DNA from: Streptomyces sp. MZ04
GTDB lineage: Bacteria; Actinomycetota; Actinomycetes; Streptomycetales; Streptomycetaceae
DNA: 64,000 nt
Assembly (NCBI RefSeq): GCF_004684775.1
Contig: NZ_SRIC01000002.1
Span: 62,001 to 126,000, forward strand
Direction: 5' to 3'
Shown: one piece after another, positions 9,053 through 18,054 of the stretch
Position numbering within the stretch: the first letter of the stretch is position 1
Layout: the number at the start of each line of letters is the position of its first letter
Position numbers and translations under genes: made by a program
The notes under the pieces: generated by a model
The model's input: the letters and a program-made list of their open reading frames with translations, nothing else
Database searches by the model: none
What the model was told of the DNA's origin: nothing

Positions 9053-9775
9053 TCAGGCTCGCCAGGGGTGGGAGTAGCCCTCCAGCAGTGGTCCGCCGAG
9101 CAGGTCGAGCACCTGTCTCACCGCAGTGGCCAACAGCCGGGTATCGGCGTGCTCGGCTACGGTCTGGTGCCCATCCAACAGCGCTTTGCCCAGGGCCGGG
9201 TCTGCACTGAGCAGTCGGCGGGGGAGCCATTTGCCGATACCTGTCCAGGTACCGTGGTGGGCGGTGAGGTCTGCCGCTTTACGCAGCACCTGGTCGGCGA
9301 GGGAAAGCTGTTCGTACCGGCTGTCCGGTGGGGTGTCGGTCAGGTCGTCCAAGAAGCAGGTAAGAACGTAGCGACCGTGTTCCCACTCGGCTGCGCTGAG
9401 GGGTGGAGGCCCAGAGGCGAGGACGTCTTGGGCCAGCTGGCGCGTATAGGCCACATGCCCGTGAGGATCTGCCAGAGGCAGACCCTGGTCATAGACGAAC
9501 AGGACGGTCCCGCGACGCCGGGCGCGGTCCCATGCGAAGAACTCCGGTATGTCCGCGAGGGTGTTCAGGAACAGTTCGACGATGCGGCCCTCGTGACGAA
9601 TCACCTCCCGCCGACTGACATCCGAGTCGGGAAGGAGCACGGCTACGTCCAGATCGCTGGTCGCAGTGGCGCGCCCTTGAGCAGCGGAGCCTCCGAGTAT
9701 GGAGCCCAGGGCATCGGGAAAGAGCTTGGTGACCACACGGGGAGCGTGGGCTTCAATAACTTCTTGATCATCCAT
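9053..9775 (-). CDS. nucleotidyltransferase-domain protein (aminoglycoside-adenylyltransferase type)
   Basis: 240 residues. The polymerase-beta-like signature GGSAAQGRATATSDLDV (GS-x-x-x-G ... S-D-x-D) at about residues 28-44 gives two metal-binding Asp residues; a third acidic strand follows at RIVELFLNT. A helical C-terminal half resembles KNTase/ANT-type enzymes or HEPN-linked minimal nucleotidyltransferases. It could modify an antibiotic, protein or RNA; the sequence does not decide. It is upstream of the hydrolase gene on the same strand with a gap of about 200 bp. Confidence 0.8.
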   Translation of the reverse strand: MDDQEVIEAHAPRVVTKLFPDALGSILGGSAAQGRATATSDLDVAVLLPDSDVSRREVIRHEGRIVELFLNTLADIPEFFAWDRARRRGTVLFVYDQGLPLADPHGHVAYTRQLAQDVLASGPPPLSAAEWEHGRYVLTCFLDDLTDTPPDSRYEQLSLADQVLRKAADLTAHHGTWTGIGKWLPRRLLSADPALGKALLDGHQTVAEHADTRLLATAVRQVLDLLGGPLLEGYSHPWRA

Positions 9776-9785
9776 TGGCGCTCAT

Positions 9786-11062
9786 CCTGCCAGCCTGCGG
9801 ATCTGTCACCGGGCTTCGAGATGGGCCGTCCAGTTGTTGGCGGCACGGTGGCGCCCTTGCTGGGCGGTGATGACGTGCAGTCCGAGCACGGGCGCGAGGA
9901 CGACCGCGGAGATGTGCTCGCCGGGGCGAGGCCCGGGGAAGAGCCACCGGCGGGGGAGGGGAGTTTGCAGCCCAACCGGCCACCCGCCGACTGACTAGTT
10001 CCGTGAGGAGGACCGCGCGACTCCCCACCCCCCCGAGGTTCAAGATGGCCCCGGAGACGCGGACTTCGAGGGGCAGGGCGTTGTCGGTCAGGCACTGCTG
10101 GAGGATTTCCCAGGGGGAGTCCTCGTCGAGGCCGACGGGGTCGGCCTTGGCGCGGTGCGGGACGTGGAGGGGGCGGCTGTGTCCGCGGCGGTGGGCCCAG
10201 ACGAACAAAGTCACGGACCTCGTAGGGGGTGCCGGAGTGCCCTGCGAGCCACCAGTCGACATCGCCCCCCTGGGTGACGTCACGGAGTACGAGTCCGCGC
10301 TCCGCCATGGCGGTTAGGAAGGCGGCTGCGAGGTTGATGCGGGTGTAGGCCCAGCGGATCCGGTGCTTGGAGCTTGTCGACCGTTGGTCAGCGCGGCGAG
10401 CGCGGCGAGCGCGGCGAGCGCGGCGAGCGCGGCGAGCGCGGGGCAGGAGGGACCAGCGGACGTAGGAACGTCTCAGCAGGGCGTGCTCGGGGTGGCGGCT
10501 GGTAACCCGGGCGAGGTGGCGTTCGATGCGGGCGGGCAGCTCAGAGCGTTCGGGCAGGGCCTCGTAGCTGGCCAGGATGCTTCGGAGGCAGCCGATGGTC
10601 TGAGCGCAGCCGCGGCGCAGGAGCCGGCGGCGTCCAGGTCCTCGTGAGTGAGCGGGCGTCCGATGGCGACGAGGTCGGCCAGCAGGCGGGCGGAGTGCGA
10701 GTTGCGGATCCAGCTGAGCGCTGTGCGCGGCTGTTCGCAGCCGGTCAGGGCGGCGCGCATGCGCAACATACTGACCGTCCGACAGTGCGGGGACCGTTTC
10801 GAAGAGTGCCGCGAGCTCGTCGTGAAGGGTGCACCGATCGCACAGCCCGCGGACCATATAGGAGCGCGGGCTCGCGCAGCGGGGACAGGCGTAACGATCG
10901 GTGTGGCCGACGCGGGGACCGCACACCCGGCGGCCGTCTTGACGGGCGATCAGAACTCGCGGCCTGTCGCAGCCCGGGCAGGTGCCGGGGTGGGTGCGCG
11001 ACCTGCGGTAGCACGGCAGGTACACCGTCCCGAGCGGCCGCCGCGCACAGACTTGGGAGCAC
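9786..11062 (-). pseudogene. decayed site-specific recombinase/integrase-like gene
   Basis: Pieces of one protein occur in all three minus frames. The start is a Cys-rich zinc-ribbon part (HPGTCPGCDRPRVLIARQDG, CPRCASPRSYMVRGLCDRC). Next comes PRTALSWIRNSHSARLLADL in another frame, then RTQRIRWAYTRINLAAAFLT-like sequence, GDVDWWLAGHSGTPYEVRDF, and finally LPLEVRVSGAILNL. I recall this order from actinomycete integrase-like proteins with an N-terminal zinc ribbon. At least four frameshifts break it, and a 9-bp tandem repeat is expanded inside it. Confidence 0.7.
10391..10441. repeat. GCGCGGCGA 9-bp tandem repeat (5.7 copies)
   Basis: Five perfect 9-bp copies plus six bases, inside the recombinase relic. 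On the coding strand they read as repeated Ala-Arg-Arg, so the expansion by itself does not change frame. Confidence 0.95.
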
Positions 11063-11282
11063 TCTGCATCGCCCCCGCGAACCCCTCCTTCAAGGGGCGC
11101 GGAAATCCGTGGACCGGCCCGTGGAAGATTACGTACTGTGTGGCTCCACGCCCTGAGATGGATGGAAGGAGGCGAGTGCCGTGCGGTTCACACCTTTCCA
11201 GCGCTCCCTCTTCCGCTATCCCGGCGTGGTTCGTCAATTCTGACCGGGAGCGCTCCAAGCAGCCTGTATCCCGGAGGAATCC

Positions 11283-12182
11283 ATGACCGGTCCGGTCATC
11301 CGTGCGCTCTCCGCGAGCGACGCTCATCTCTTCGACGCACTCCCCGACCCCCTGGGCGCCCGTGAAGGCCATCGGCGTACCCGGTTCCGCCCTGACTGGA
11401 AGCGCGTTGCCCTGCGCGACGGCGAGGTCGTAGCACGCGGTGCGTGGTGGGGCGGCCCCGACGACTCGGAGCCCGTCAACATCAACTGGTTCGACGTGGC
11501 CGAGGGCGAGGAGGAGGCCGGGGCCGCGCTCCTGCGCTCTGCTCCCTGGCAGGTTGAACTCGAGATCAACCTGCCCGGCGGCTGGCGGGACAAGCTCGAC
11601 CTGCGCGCCGGCGCCGAGGCACGCTTCGCCGCCGCACGAGCCGCTGGGTACGAACTCCTGGTGGAACGCTTCCTTTACCGCTGGACCCCGGAGCGAGGTC
11701 TGCCCGAGCGGCCCGGACGCCTGCGCTTCAGCGCCGAACCCGACGACGCCGTGTTCTTCGACGCGTTGCGCCGCATCCACTCCGTGACCCTGGACGCCCA
11801 CGCGCTCAGGGCCATCGAGGAGGGCGGCCTCGACCAGGCCGCCCAGGAGGAACTCGACTTCTTCCACTGGTGCCCCTCCCCACGGGAGTGGTGGCAGATC
11901 GCGCACACGCCGGAGGGCGACCTGGCCGGCATCCACATCCCGGCCCACAACCCCTCCGGCCCGACCATCGGCTTCATCGGCGTTGTCCCGGAGCAGCGCG
12001 GTCGCGGCTACGCCTACGACCTCCTCGCGGAGTGCACCCACCTCCTCGTCGAGCAAGGCGCGGAGTTCGTCAGCGGAGCGACGGACCAGGGCAACTTCCC
12101 CATGGCCGCGAACTTTGCCAGGGCTGGCTTCCCCGTCATCAGTGAACGCATCAACTTCCACCCGGCGGGCCAAGCGGCCTAG
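11283..12182 (+). CDS. GNAT-family N-acetyltransferase
   Basis: 299 residues behind CGGAGGAATCC. The C-terminal half carries the GNAT acetyl-CoA signature: IGFIGVVPEQRGRGYAYDLL (motif A, with R-G-x-G-Y/A) followed by GATDQGNFPMAANFARAGFP (motif B). The N-terminal half is a degenerate GNAT-like domain with FRPDWKRVALRDGEVVARGAW. Two-domain GNATs of this length are common in Streptomyces and usually have unknown acyl acceptors. It stands alone between relics. Confidence 0.85.
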   Translation: MTGPVIRALSASDAHLFDALPDPLGAREGHRRTRFRPDWKRVALRDGEVVARGAWWGGPDDSEPVNINWFDVAEGEEEAGAALLRSAPWQVELEINLPGGWRDKLDLRAGAEARFAAARAAGYELLVERFLYRWTPERGLPERPGRLRFSAEPDDAVFFDALRRIHSVTLDAHALRAIEEGGLDQAAQEELDFFHWCPSPREWWQIAHTPEGDLAGIHIPAHNPSGPTIGFIGVVPEQRGRGYAYDLLAECTHLLVEQGAEFVSGATDQGNFPMAANFARAGFPVISERINFHPAGQAA

Positions 12183-12251
12183 CGAGGAGCAGCACGTGGT
12201 GAGTGGTCCGGTCCGAGGGCAGGTCCGGACCGCTTGTCAGTGCCCGGTGGC

Positions 12252-12444
12252 ATGCTGGCCGACAGCGTGATCGACGGCGGGCGAGGGAGGCGGAGTTGGG
12301 CTCGACGGGGAGGTATGGCACGTGCCGGGCGACGGCGAGCCGGTCGGGGAGATCCTGATCGACGACACAGACATCCCATGGCTGTCGGGCCACTTCACAG
12401 CCGGCCCGGGATACGACGCGGTCCGCGACCTGTTGAGCCCGTGA
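12252..12444 (+). pseudogene. small gene remnant with frameshift
   Basis: MLADSVID opens at 12252 but the plausible continuation (GEVWHVPGDGEPVGEILIDD, ending DAVRDLLSP) is in a neighbouring frame that has its own upstream stop and no start codon. The product would be about 65 residues. Family not recognised. Confidence 0.35.
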
Positions 12445-12635
12445 ACTCGCCCTGCTGGGGCGATACCAAGAGGAGGTCTGGGAGGAACGGGAGCGGCCTA
12501 CGACGAGAGATCCGCAGGCCCGTAGACGAGGTTCATAGCGGGTGAACCGGCCCGCGATGCGCCCCATGGCCACTCAAACGCCTCCCGCAAAGGGGGCCTT
12601 GGGGCATTGTCTTATCCCAGCAATAAGCTCGGGCC

Positions 12636-13043
12636 ATGAGTGTGTCCCTCTACTACTGCGCTAGCCGGGCAGTGGCGCTGACGCCGGCCGAGACGACTGC
12701 GGTCGAGCGCATCGTTGCTGGCCGCATGTCGTCCTTCCCTTATGAGGACGAGGAAGGCCTCTACCTGTACGACAACGACGACAACGACGACAACGACGAC
12801 AACGACGACAACGAGCCGGACGAGATCGTGGACGGATCCACGAAGCTGCCGCCCGATGTCGCCCGGGTGCTGCCGGTGGTCGGCCATGTGCTGGGATCCG
12901 TAACCGAGTTGCGGCGTGCTCTGCCGGGCGCGGAGTGGCGTGTGCACCTGGACGATCTCGACGTTCCGTGGGACGAGGAGCAGGGTTACATGCTGCCGGG
13001 CACGGATGATGTGGACCTCATGGCCGCGCACGGCGACCTGTGA
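12636..13043 (+). CDS. small acidic hypothetical protein with Asn-Asp repeat
   Basis: 135 residues starting MSVSLYYCASRAVALT. The ends look like a conserved Streptomyces family (SFPYEDEEGLYLYD ... EPDEIVDGSTKLPPDVARVL, WRVHLDDLDVPWDEEQGY). Between YLYD and EPDEI the protein carries an Asn-Asp-Asp repeat encoded by a 9-bp tandem repeat, a stretch I would expect to be short. Reading frame is kept. Function unknown; no signal peptide or membrane segment. Confidence 0.7.
   Translation: MSVSLYYCASRAVALTPAETTAVERIVAGRMSSFPYEDEEGLYLYDNDDNDDNDDNDDNEPDEIVDGSTKLPPDVARVLPVVGHVLGSVTELRRALPGAEWRVHLDDLDVPWDEEQGYMLPGTDDVDLMAAHGDL
12771..12815 (+). repeat. GACAACGAC 9-bp tandem repeat inside a gene
   Basis: Four exact copies and a fifth ending GAG rather than GAC. 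In frame it encodes repeated Asp-Asn-Asp in the middle of the 135-residue protein. Confidence 0.97.
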
Positions 13044-13536
13044 CGGATCGGCCGTGGGCCTGCCCTGGCGGCCACGGGTGTTGATGGCCGGGTCGAGATA
13101 CAGCCGTGCTCAGGCGGGCGGCTGCCAGGTGCGTATGGGGTAGGCGGCCTTGGTGGGGTGCACGCCTGGCTCTGTTCACGTCGCAGAGCAGCGATTCGAC
13201 AGCAGTTCGGGCGGCAGCGCCCGCGCCGGATGTTCACGACTTCGGGCAGCAGCTCGCCGGAGACCGACGGGAGGCCATCTGCCGCCGTCCGGAGCGCGAG
13301 CCAAGGCGCTGGCTACGGGCGTGGGTGGCTGCCGCCATCGCACTGCTGCCGGGCGCCGGTGGGTGCCTCCCATTGTCATTGCTGTGCCCGACGGGCGCGC
13401 ATCGTCCGGGTCGCCGGCCCCGTCCGCTTCACCTCGGCTGCAGCTGATACGGGGTGGGCTGATTCCAACGGGGGCACCTGGGCTCCGCTGTTACTGTCGC
13501 CTGCGCGATCATGACAAGCCAAGCGGGGGTGCCAGG
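13044..13536. other. stretch with no recognisable gene
   Basis: About 490 bp where no frame on either strand gives a family I recognise. The open frames present are Arg/Pro-rich, as expected of GC-rich noncoding DNA. Confidence 0.5.
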
Positions 13537-13680
13537 GTGCAGTGGTGGTCAAGGCTGATGCGACACCGGGGCATGCAGTACGGCGCCGCTGCGCTGACAC
13601 TGCTCGCGGTTCTTGTGGCGGGATGGTTCTTCGCCAGCGGCGGCTACGAGAATTGGCGCGATGAGAGATCCGTGGCTGCG
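13537..13680 (+). pseudogene. N-terminal stub of a membrane/secreted protein
   Basis: From GTG 13537: VQWWSRLMRHRGMQYGAAAL, then a hydrophobic stretch (TLLAVLVAGWFFASGGYENW). The protein-like sequence ends at about 13680, exactly where the oppositely oriented IS1182 transposase sequence begins, so the gene appears cut off by that insertion or a later deletion. Confidence 0.55.
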
Positions 13681-14228
13681 CCGGCGACTTCTTCCAGTGC
13701 GGCGCGGACCGCCTCGGTGATCAGCTCCAGGCGGGTCAGGTCACGCACCGCGGCCAGGACATGCGTGGAGTCGGTGCGCTGGGTGGTGCGCTCGTGCACC
13801 AGGCCGGCCTCCTTGAGGCGGGCCGGCACGAGGTCGAGGAGGCGGTCAGCACGGTCGCCTTCGGCGAGACGATCGCGGAAATCGGCCAGCACGCTGTGGT
13901 GGAACCCGGGGTCATCCAGCTCCATGGCCATCGCGTACTTGAAGTCGATGCGGCAGCGGACCGCCTCGGCGGCCTGCCGGTCCGACAGGCCGAGCAGGAA
14001 CTGCAGCACACAGACGGTAGCCAGTTGAGCAGGCGACAGGCCCGGACGCCCGTCACGCGGGTACCAGTCGGCGAAGTCCTCGTCACACCACAGTCCGTCC
14101 AGCCGATCGCGCACCCATATCGCCGTCGTGCCGCCCGGGTTGCTCGCCCGCGCGACCTGCGCAGTCAGAGGCGGGACCTGCTCACCGGAACGTGGGCGGA
14201 GGGACAACGGGCACCTCGACAGCTGCAT
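13680..14228 (-). mobile_element. IS1182-family transposase, N-terminal fragment
   Basis: The minus strand encodes the start of an IS1182-type transposase (SLRPRSGEQVPPLTAQVARA, WYPRDGRPGLSPAQLATVCV, RQAAEAVRCRIDFKYAMAME, QRTDSTHVLAAVRDLTRLEL). It breaks off after about 180 residues at 13680, before the later DDE parts, so it cannot be active. Confidence 0.85.
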
Positions 14229-14443
14229 CAGTCATCGGAACTACCCGAGCATGCCCGTTGACCATGCTGCCGCACCGCGAAACTCCAAGATCCCCGACAG
14301 AGTCAAGCTCAGGGGGGCGCACGGGCCTTCGCATCGACGGAAGAGCCGTGAGGCCGACGAGGGGCAGGTGCTCGCGGGTTTCCCGCACTCGTCTGGTAGC
14401 AGCGACACGATGAGGAAGCCGCGCTTCGGCTGCAGCCCGCCGT

Positions 14444-14893
14444 GGTGCTCGTAGGATGCCCGGATGCGCAAGCCGATACCGATGAACCGCCGTACCTGGG
14501 TTGCCGTGTGGGTGGTGCTGTGTGCGGCCGGTCTCGCCGTTACCGCCGAACTGAGCGCCTCCTCGGCACCGGATCCGTCGCCCGAGAAGTCCGTCAGTGC
14601 CGAGTGTGCCCAGTACATCGAGGACATCGAGAGGCAGTTGGCCAGGGCTGGGCAGGAAGGCGAGGAAGACGGAGTGCTGGGCTTCTCGCGAGTCCGGGTC
14701 GGCACTGAGGACGACTGCGGTGACGAGTTCCGCAACCACTTCGGCGGCGATCGGTGAGCCGCGGTAGCTTCTGGCTCGCCGCGATGGCAGGGGCAACCTT
14801 GGTCGGTGCCGGGGCGATCATCGCCGTGGGCGCCACGTCGGAAACGGAGCCGCGGCCCACGCCGCCGCGGGTGTACTCCTCCTGCCTGGCGGC
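14444..14893 (+). repeat. 450-bp direct repeat, copy 1
   Basis: This segment recurs at 47577-48026, offset 33,133 bp, same orientation. I saw three mismatches in 450 bp. It contains all of one small gene and most of the overlapping next one. Identity starts at GGTGCTCGTAGG and stops after CTGGCGGC, where the two copies diverge. Confidence 0.95.
14464..14757 (+). CDS. small membrane-anchored protein (copy 1)
   Basis: 97 residues with one N-terminal membrane segment (TWVAVWVVLCAAGLAVTAEL) and a polar, acidic tail holding two Cys (ECAQYIEDIERQLARAGQEG, EDDCGDEF). It is probably anchored with the tail outside. The copy at 47597 differs by one residue (Glu to Ala at residue 52). No family function known to me. 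Its stop overlaps the next start (GTGA). Confidence 0.65.
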   Translation: MRKPIPMNRRTWVAVWVVLCAAGLAVTAELSASSAPDPSPEKSVSAECAQYIEDIERQLARAGQEGEEDGVLGFSRVRVGTEDDCGDEFRNHFGGDR

Positions 14894-14939
14894 GATGGTG
14901 CACCGACCCCCGTCACGCGGGTTCCTGCACAGCTTCTGA
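14754..14939 (+). CDS. small hydrophobic protein, 3' end altered (copy 1)
   Basis: GTG start at 14754 overlapping the previous stop. 61 residues: SRGSFWLAAMAGATLVGAGA forms a membrane or signal segment, then a Pro-rich tail. After YSSCLAA the sequence differs completely from the copy at 47887, because the duplicated segment ends there, so this C-terminus (MVHRPPSRG...) is likely not the original one. Confidence 0.45.
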   Translation: MSRGSFWLAAMAGATLVGAGAIIAVGATSETEPRPTPPRVYSSCLAAMVHRPPSRGFLHSF

Positions 14940-14976
14940 CTGGCTTGATGTCGGGCAACGGGCGGCCAGAGGCTTC

Positions 14977-15004
14977 GGTGGCGGTGGCGGTGGCGGTGGC
15001 GGTG
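14977..15004. repeat. GGTGGC hexanucleotide tandem repeat
   Basis: Four perfect copies and a near-perfect fifth, just before the terminator of the I36 gene. Not inside a convincing gene. Confidence 0.9.
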
Positions 15005-15052
15005 GGCAAGGGTGTGCCGCACCACTGAAGCGTGGTGCGGCACATCCTTGCC
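15005..15052 (-). terminator. strong hairpin downstream of the I36 gene
   Basis: Arms of 21 bp (15005-15025 and 15032-15052) with one mismatch and a 6-base loop, starting 11 bp past the stop of the I36-type gene on the minus strand. No U-tract, as is usual in Streptomyces. Confidence 0.8.
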
Positions 15053-15062
15053 TATGGGGCTG

Positions 15063-15473
15063 TCAGCAATCGCTGGGGTCCACCCACTTGTGTGAGGAGC
15101 CCCTGTCGTTCGAGCTGAGGTCGTTGTCGTAGTTGTCGTACTCGCCCTTGTCCAGGCAGAACCAGTCGCCCTTGTAGTCGTGCTTGGTGAAGATCCGCAC
15201 GGATGTGTTTCCGGTGCCGGTGCCGTTGTTGTACCAGGAGGAGTCTTTGTTCTCGATCTTGTTGCTCCAGTTCTTGGAGTTGCCCTCGGCGTGGCCCATG
15301 TATCCCCGGTAGTCCGGGTGTTGCCATGCGCAGACTTCACTGGTCGGGCAGTCGTTGAAGCCGCTGGCCCCCGCGCCGTCGGCTTGGGCGGTCGGCATGC
15401 TGAGGGTGGCGGCGCCGAGGGTGACCCCGGCGGCCGCGAGCAGGCCCGCGATGGACTTGAGCTTTCGGCTCAT
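15063..15473 (-). CDS. secreted peptidase-inhibitor-I36-type protein
   Basis: 136 residues. A Sec signal peptide (LKSIAGLLAAAGVTLGAATL) ends at AQA before Asp. The mature part resembles the SMPI/I36 beta-gamma-crystallin-like family: CPTSEVCAWQHPDYRGYMGH with paired Cys and aromatic-Gly-x-x motifs, then FTKHDYKGDWFCLDKGEYDN, a second crystallin-like strand set. Family members inhibit metalloproteases or act as secreted structural proteins. The ATG at 15473 directly precedes the basic n-region. Confidence 0.8.
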   Translation of the reverse strand: MSRKLKSIAGLLAAAGVTLGAATLSMPTAQADGAGASGFNDCPTSEVCAWQHPDYRGYMGHAEGNSKNWSNKIENKDSSWYNNGTGTGNTSVRIFTKHDYKGDWFCLDKGEYDNYDNDLSSNDRGSSHKWVDPSDC

Positions 15474-15519
15474 GACGTGTTTCGCCCTTCTCTGTGTTTT
15501 CTCTGTTTCTTTTTCTTGG

Positions 15520-16151
15520 CTATGTGGAACGCGCGATCTCCCGTGCCCGATGCACCGCTCTAGCGTCGATGGCTTTGAGCGCATCGAGTTCTCTCCGGTA
15601 TTTCTCGCGCACCGCGGATGTGTGTTCCGCCGTCAACTCACGTGTGGCACCGGCACTCTTGCTCGCGCGCGAAAATCGACTGTCCCGCACCACTCGGCGA
15701 TGTGCCAAGGCGCCCAGATTTCGCTCGATGACATGAGGGCGGAACCACGCATCCAGGCTGCCGAAGAGTTCCTTCTTCGCCGCTGCCAGACATCCGGTGG
15801 TGGACATTCCCACCGTGATGCCTTCCACCTGGGTCTCGATGTAGTGCTTACGTGGATCACCCGAGTACGTGCGGTGTACCGCCGCTGCTCGACCGCGGGC
15901 AGCCCTCTTGCGTACTGGGCGTTCCGATCCGACGCGGCCTGCGCCGATCCGTCATCGGAAGGCGGTGCGACGTGGTACTCGAACCCCTCCTCTCGCATAC
16001 ACCGTGCGGTCAGTACCTCTTGGGCGTGCTCGACCAATACCGCGTCGGAAAACTGCGTGTGCTGTGCCGTATGCGCCGTACAGCCGGAAAGCAGGATGAT
16101 CAATCCGGTGGCCACTCCTGCCGATCGGACGTACCCCCTGTGGTCGCTCAT
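15520..16151 (-). pseudogene. lipoprotein gene with frameshift
   Basis: Begins MSDHRGYVRSAGVATGL with a lipobox (LLSGC) and continues through EHAQEVLTARCMREEGFEYH, which looks like a Streptomyces lipoprotein of unknown function. At about 15830 the sense frame switches: MSTTGCLAAAKKELFGSLDA, RELTAEHTSAVREKYRRELD is read in another frame to a stop at 15520. A single 1-base indel explains it. It could be a sequencing error. Confidence 0.65.
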
Positions 16152-16403
16152 TTCTCGATTTCTCCCCTGCGGCGATACGCTCCGATGCGAAACGACGTCC
16201 TGCGGTGTGACGTCCTCATTGCATCGCGCATCACGGACCCGGTCCACACGTGTCGGGCAGGAACGAATTCCTTGAGTGACCTCGATTCTTCGGCGTGGTG
16301 GGGTCGTTGAGCGGGCTGGTGGTTCGCCCGTAAGCTTGGGCGGCCTTTCTCGTGATCCTGAACTCTGCGACGAGACACAGGAGTTCACCAGGAAGGCCGT
16401 GGG

Positions 16404-17128
16404 ATGAGGGTGCTCCAGCGGGCCTGCGAACAGAATGCGTTCGCGGAGCTGTCACGCTTTCGGACGGCCTTCTACGGGTGCCTTTCCGCGCGGGCCGATG
16501 CGTTCTTCGAGCTCACCGACGCGCTGCTGTGCGCGGACGGGCCAGTGAAGACGCCGAGCGGCGGATCGTGCTGACCCTGGACGTCTCCCCGTGGCTGCGC
16601 TCGGACGCGGCCTGTTCGCCCGAGCGTCGTCTGTTCTGCCACGTCCATGGTCGTTCTCGTGAGGCCGCGCAGATCATCCCGGTCTGGCCGTACTCGTTGG
16701 TCGCCGCGCTGACGCCGGAGCGCACTTCATGGACACAGGTCCTGGAGGCGGTCCGGCTCGGGCCCACCGACGATGCCGCGGCCGTCACCTCCCATCAGAT
16801 CCGTCAGGTGGCCGAGCGGCTGATCGCGGCCAGCCAGTGGCACGACGGCGACAGAGACATCCGGGTGGTGATGGACGCGGGCTACGACGTGATGCGCCTG
16901 GCCTGGGTGCTGCGCGCGAACATCCTCTTCGAGCTCCTCGTCGACCGCTCGCCGGAGGCCTACGCGGCGTGGGCGTCCGAGTATTTCGAGACACCCGTCG
17001 GTGTCGAGGCCGCCCGCGCCCTGCTGTCCCAGCGCCCACTGACGCCGGCGATCGTTGCCGTGCTCAACCCGGAGGTCGAGCCCGCCGATCTGGCCGAAGA
17101 CATCTCGGAGATCGGCTACCCCGCCTGA
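16404..17128 (+). pseudogene. IS701-like (NF041680-type) transposase, internally deleted and chimeric
   Basis: Starts MRVLQRACEQNAFAELSRFR and runs to GPVKTPSG, then jumps past roughly 60 residues and changes frame into RIVLTLDVSPWLRSD, SWTQVLEAVRLGP, VVMDAGYDVMRLAWVLR. After WVLR at about 16910 the similarity stops and an unrelated segment (NILFELLVDRSPEAYAAWAS ... ISEIGYPA) continues in frame to 17128. So a transposase relic is fused to a piece of another gene. Inactive. Confidence 0.7.
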
Positions 17129-17137
17129 GGGGGCACG

Positions 17138-17241
17138 CGGTTCAGCTGACGGCGCATGTGCCGGACTTCGCCGTCTTCGCTGATGATGGAGTGCGGGTGG
17201 TGGACGTGCGGGCCCGCCGGGACACGCGCTACGAACCATGA
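17138..17241 (+). pseudogene. possible TnsA-like endonuclease fragment
   Basis: About 30 residues (LTAHVPDFAVFADDGVRVVD, then VRARRDTRYEP and stop) resemble the HxPDF...VVDVR core of TnsA-type transposition endonucleases. Too short for certainty and without a start codon. Confidence 0.3.
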
Positions 17242-17277
17242 TCATCTCGTGCTCAGGATCTGCTTTCGATACATGCT

Positions 17278-17345
17278 CCAGGAGCCAGGAGCCAGGAGCC
17301 AGGAGCCAGGAGCCAGGAGCCAGGAGCCAGGAGCCAGGAGCCAGG
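17278..17345. repeat. CCAGGAG x9 heptanucleotide tandem repeat
   Basis: Nine perfect 7-bp copies (17278-17340) plus CCAGG. It ends about 90 bp before the ATG of the ECF sigma gene, so it lies in the probable promoter or 5' leader. Each unit contains AGGAG, a ribosome-site-like core. Confidence 0.98.
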
Positions 17346-17436
17346 GGGCTCGAGGGAACTCGCCGGGGGCGAGCGGCGAAGGAGAGATGAAAGCCCAAGC
17401 CTTCGAAGCATGTTCCCTTGAACGAGAGGAGCCCCG

Positions 17437-18054
17437 ATGACCGTCGAGCCAGGCGTCCGCACGGTGGCGGAGAGTGATGCCTCGGTGATTGCGCGGTCCC
17501 GGGACGAGCCCGAGGCATTCGCTGTGCTCTTCGACCGATACGCGGAAGCGGTACATCGTTATCTGGCTCGTAGGCTCGGCGGAGAGTCGGCCGACGACCT
17601 CATGGCGGAGACCTTCACCACTGCCTTCCAGCAGCGGCACCGTTACGACCCCTCGCGGGCCACGGGCGATGGCGCCCGGCCCTGGCTGTTCGGCATAGCG
17701 ACCAATCTGATCGGCCGACACCGGCGGGCCGAGGCACGCCGCTTCAAAGCCCTGGCCCGCATCCCGGCTCCGGCCGATCACGAGGAGCCGCTGGCCGACC
17801 GTGCCGCGGCCCGGGTGGGGGCGCAGGCCGTAGGCCGCGAGCTGGCAGCGGCACTGGCTGCACTGCCCGCGCGGCACCGGGACGTGCTGCTGCTGGTGGC
17901 GTGGGGCGGTCTCGGCTACGAGGAGGTGGCCCAGGCCCTCGGTGTCCCCATCGGCACGGTCAGATCACGACTGCACCGGGCTCGCGGCAAGCTACGCGAA
18001 GCGTTGGGCGGATCCGATCCAACGACACTGCGAGAGGTACCCGGCCATGACTGA
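17437..18054 (+). CDS. ECF-type RNA polymerase sigma factor
   Basis: 205 residues. Region 2 spans about residues 22-90: EAFAVLFDRYAEAVHRYLAR, DDLMAETFTTAF, then RPWLFGIATNLIGRHRRAEA. Region 4 spans about 140-195: LPARHRDVLLLVAWGGLGYE, EVAQALGVPIGTVRSRLHRA, the promoter -35 recognition helix. It redirects RNA polymerase to a small regulon. AACGAGAGGAGCCCCG before the ATG gives a good ribosome site. The stop overlaps the next gene, so the pair is an operon. The upstream 7-bp repeat may influence expression. Confidence 0.93.
   Translation: MTVEPGVRTVAESDASVIARSRDEPEAFAVLFDRYAEAVHRYLARRLGGESADDLMAETFTTAFQQRHRYDPSRATGDGARPWLFGIATNLIGRHRRAEARRFKALARIPAPADHEEPLADRAAARVGAQAVGRELAAALAALPARHRDVLLLVAWGGLGYEEVAQALGVPIGTVRSRLHRARGKLREALGGSDPTTLREVPGHD

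Noticed and set aside
12151-12573. 140-codon minus-strand frame after the GNAT gene
   Set aside because: Arg/Ser-rich composition with no recognisable motif; the plus strand of the same region carries a more protein-like remnant.
17253-17877. Minus-strand frame with LLAPGSW repeats over the sigma factor gene
   Set aside because: Its repeats are the 7-bp array read in all three frames, and the rest is antisense to a clear ECF sigma gene.
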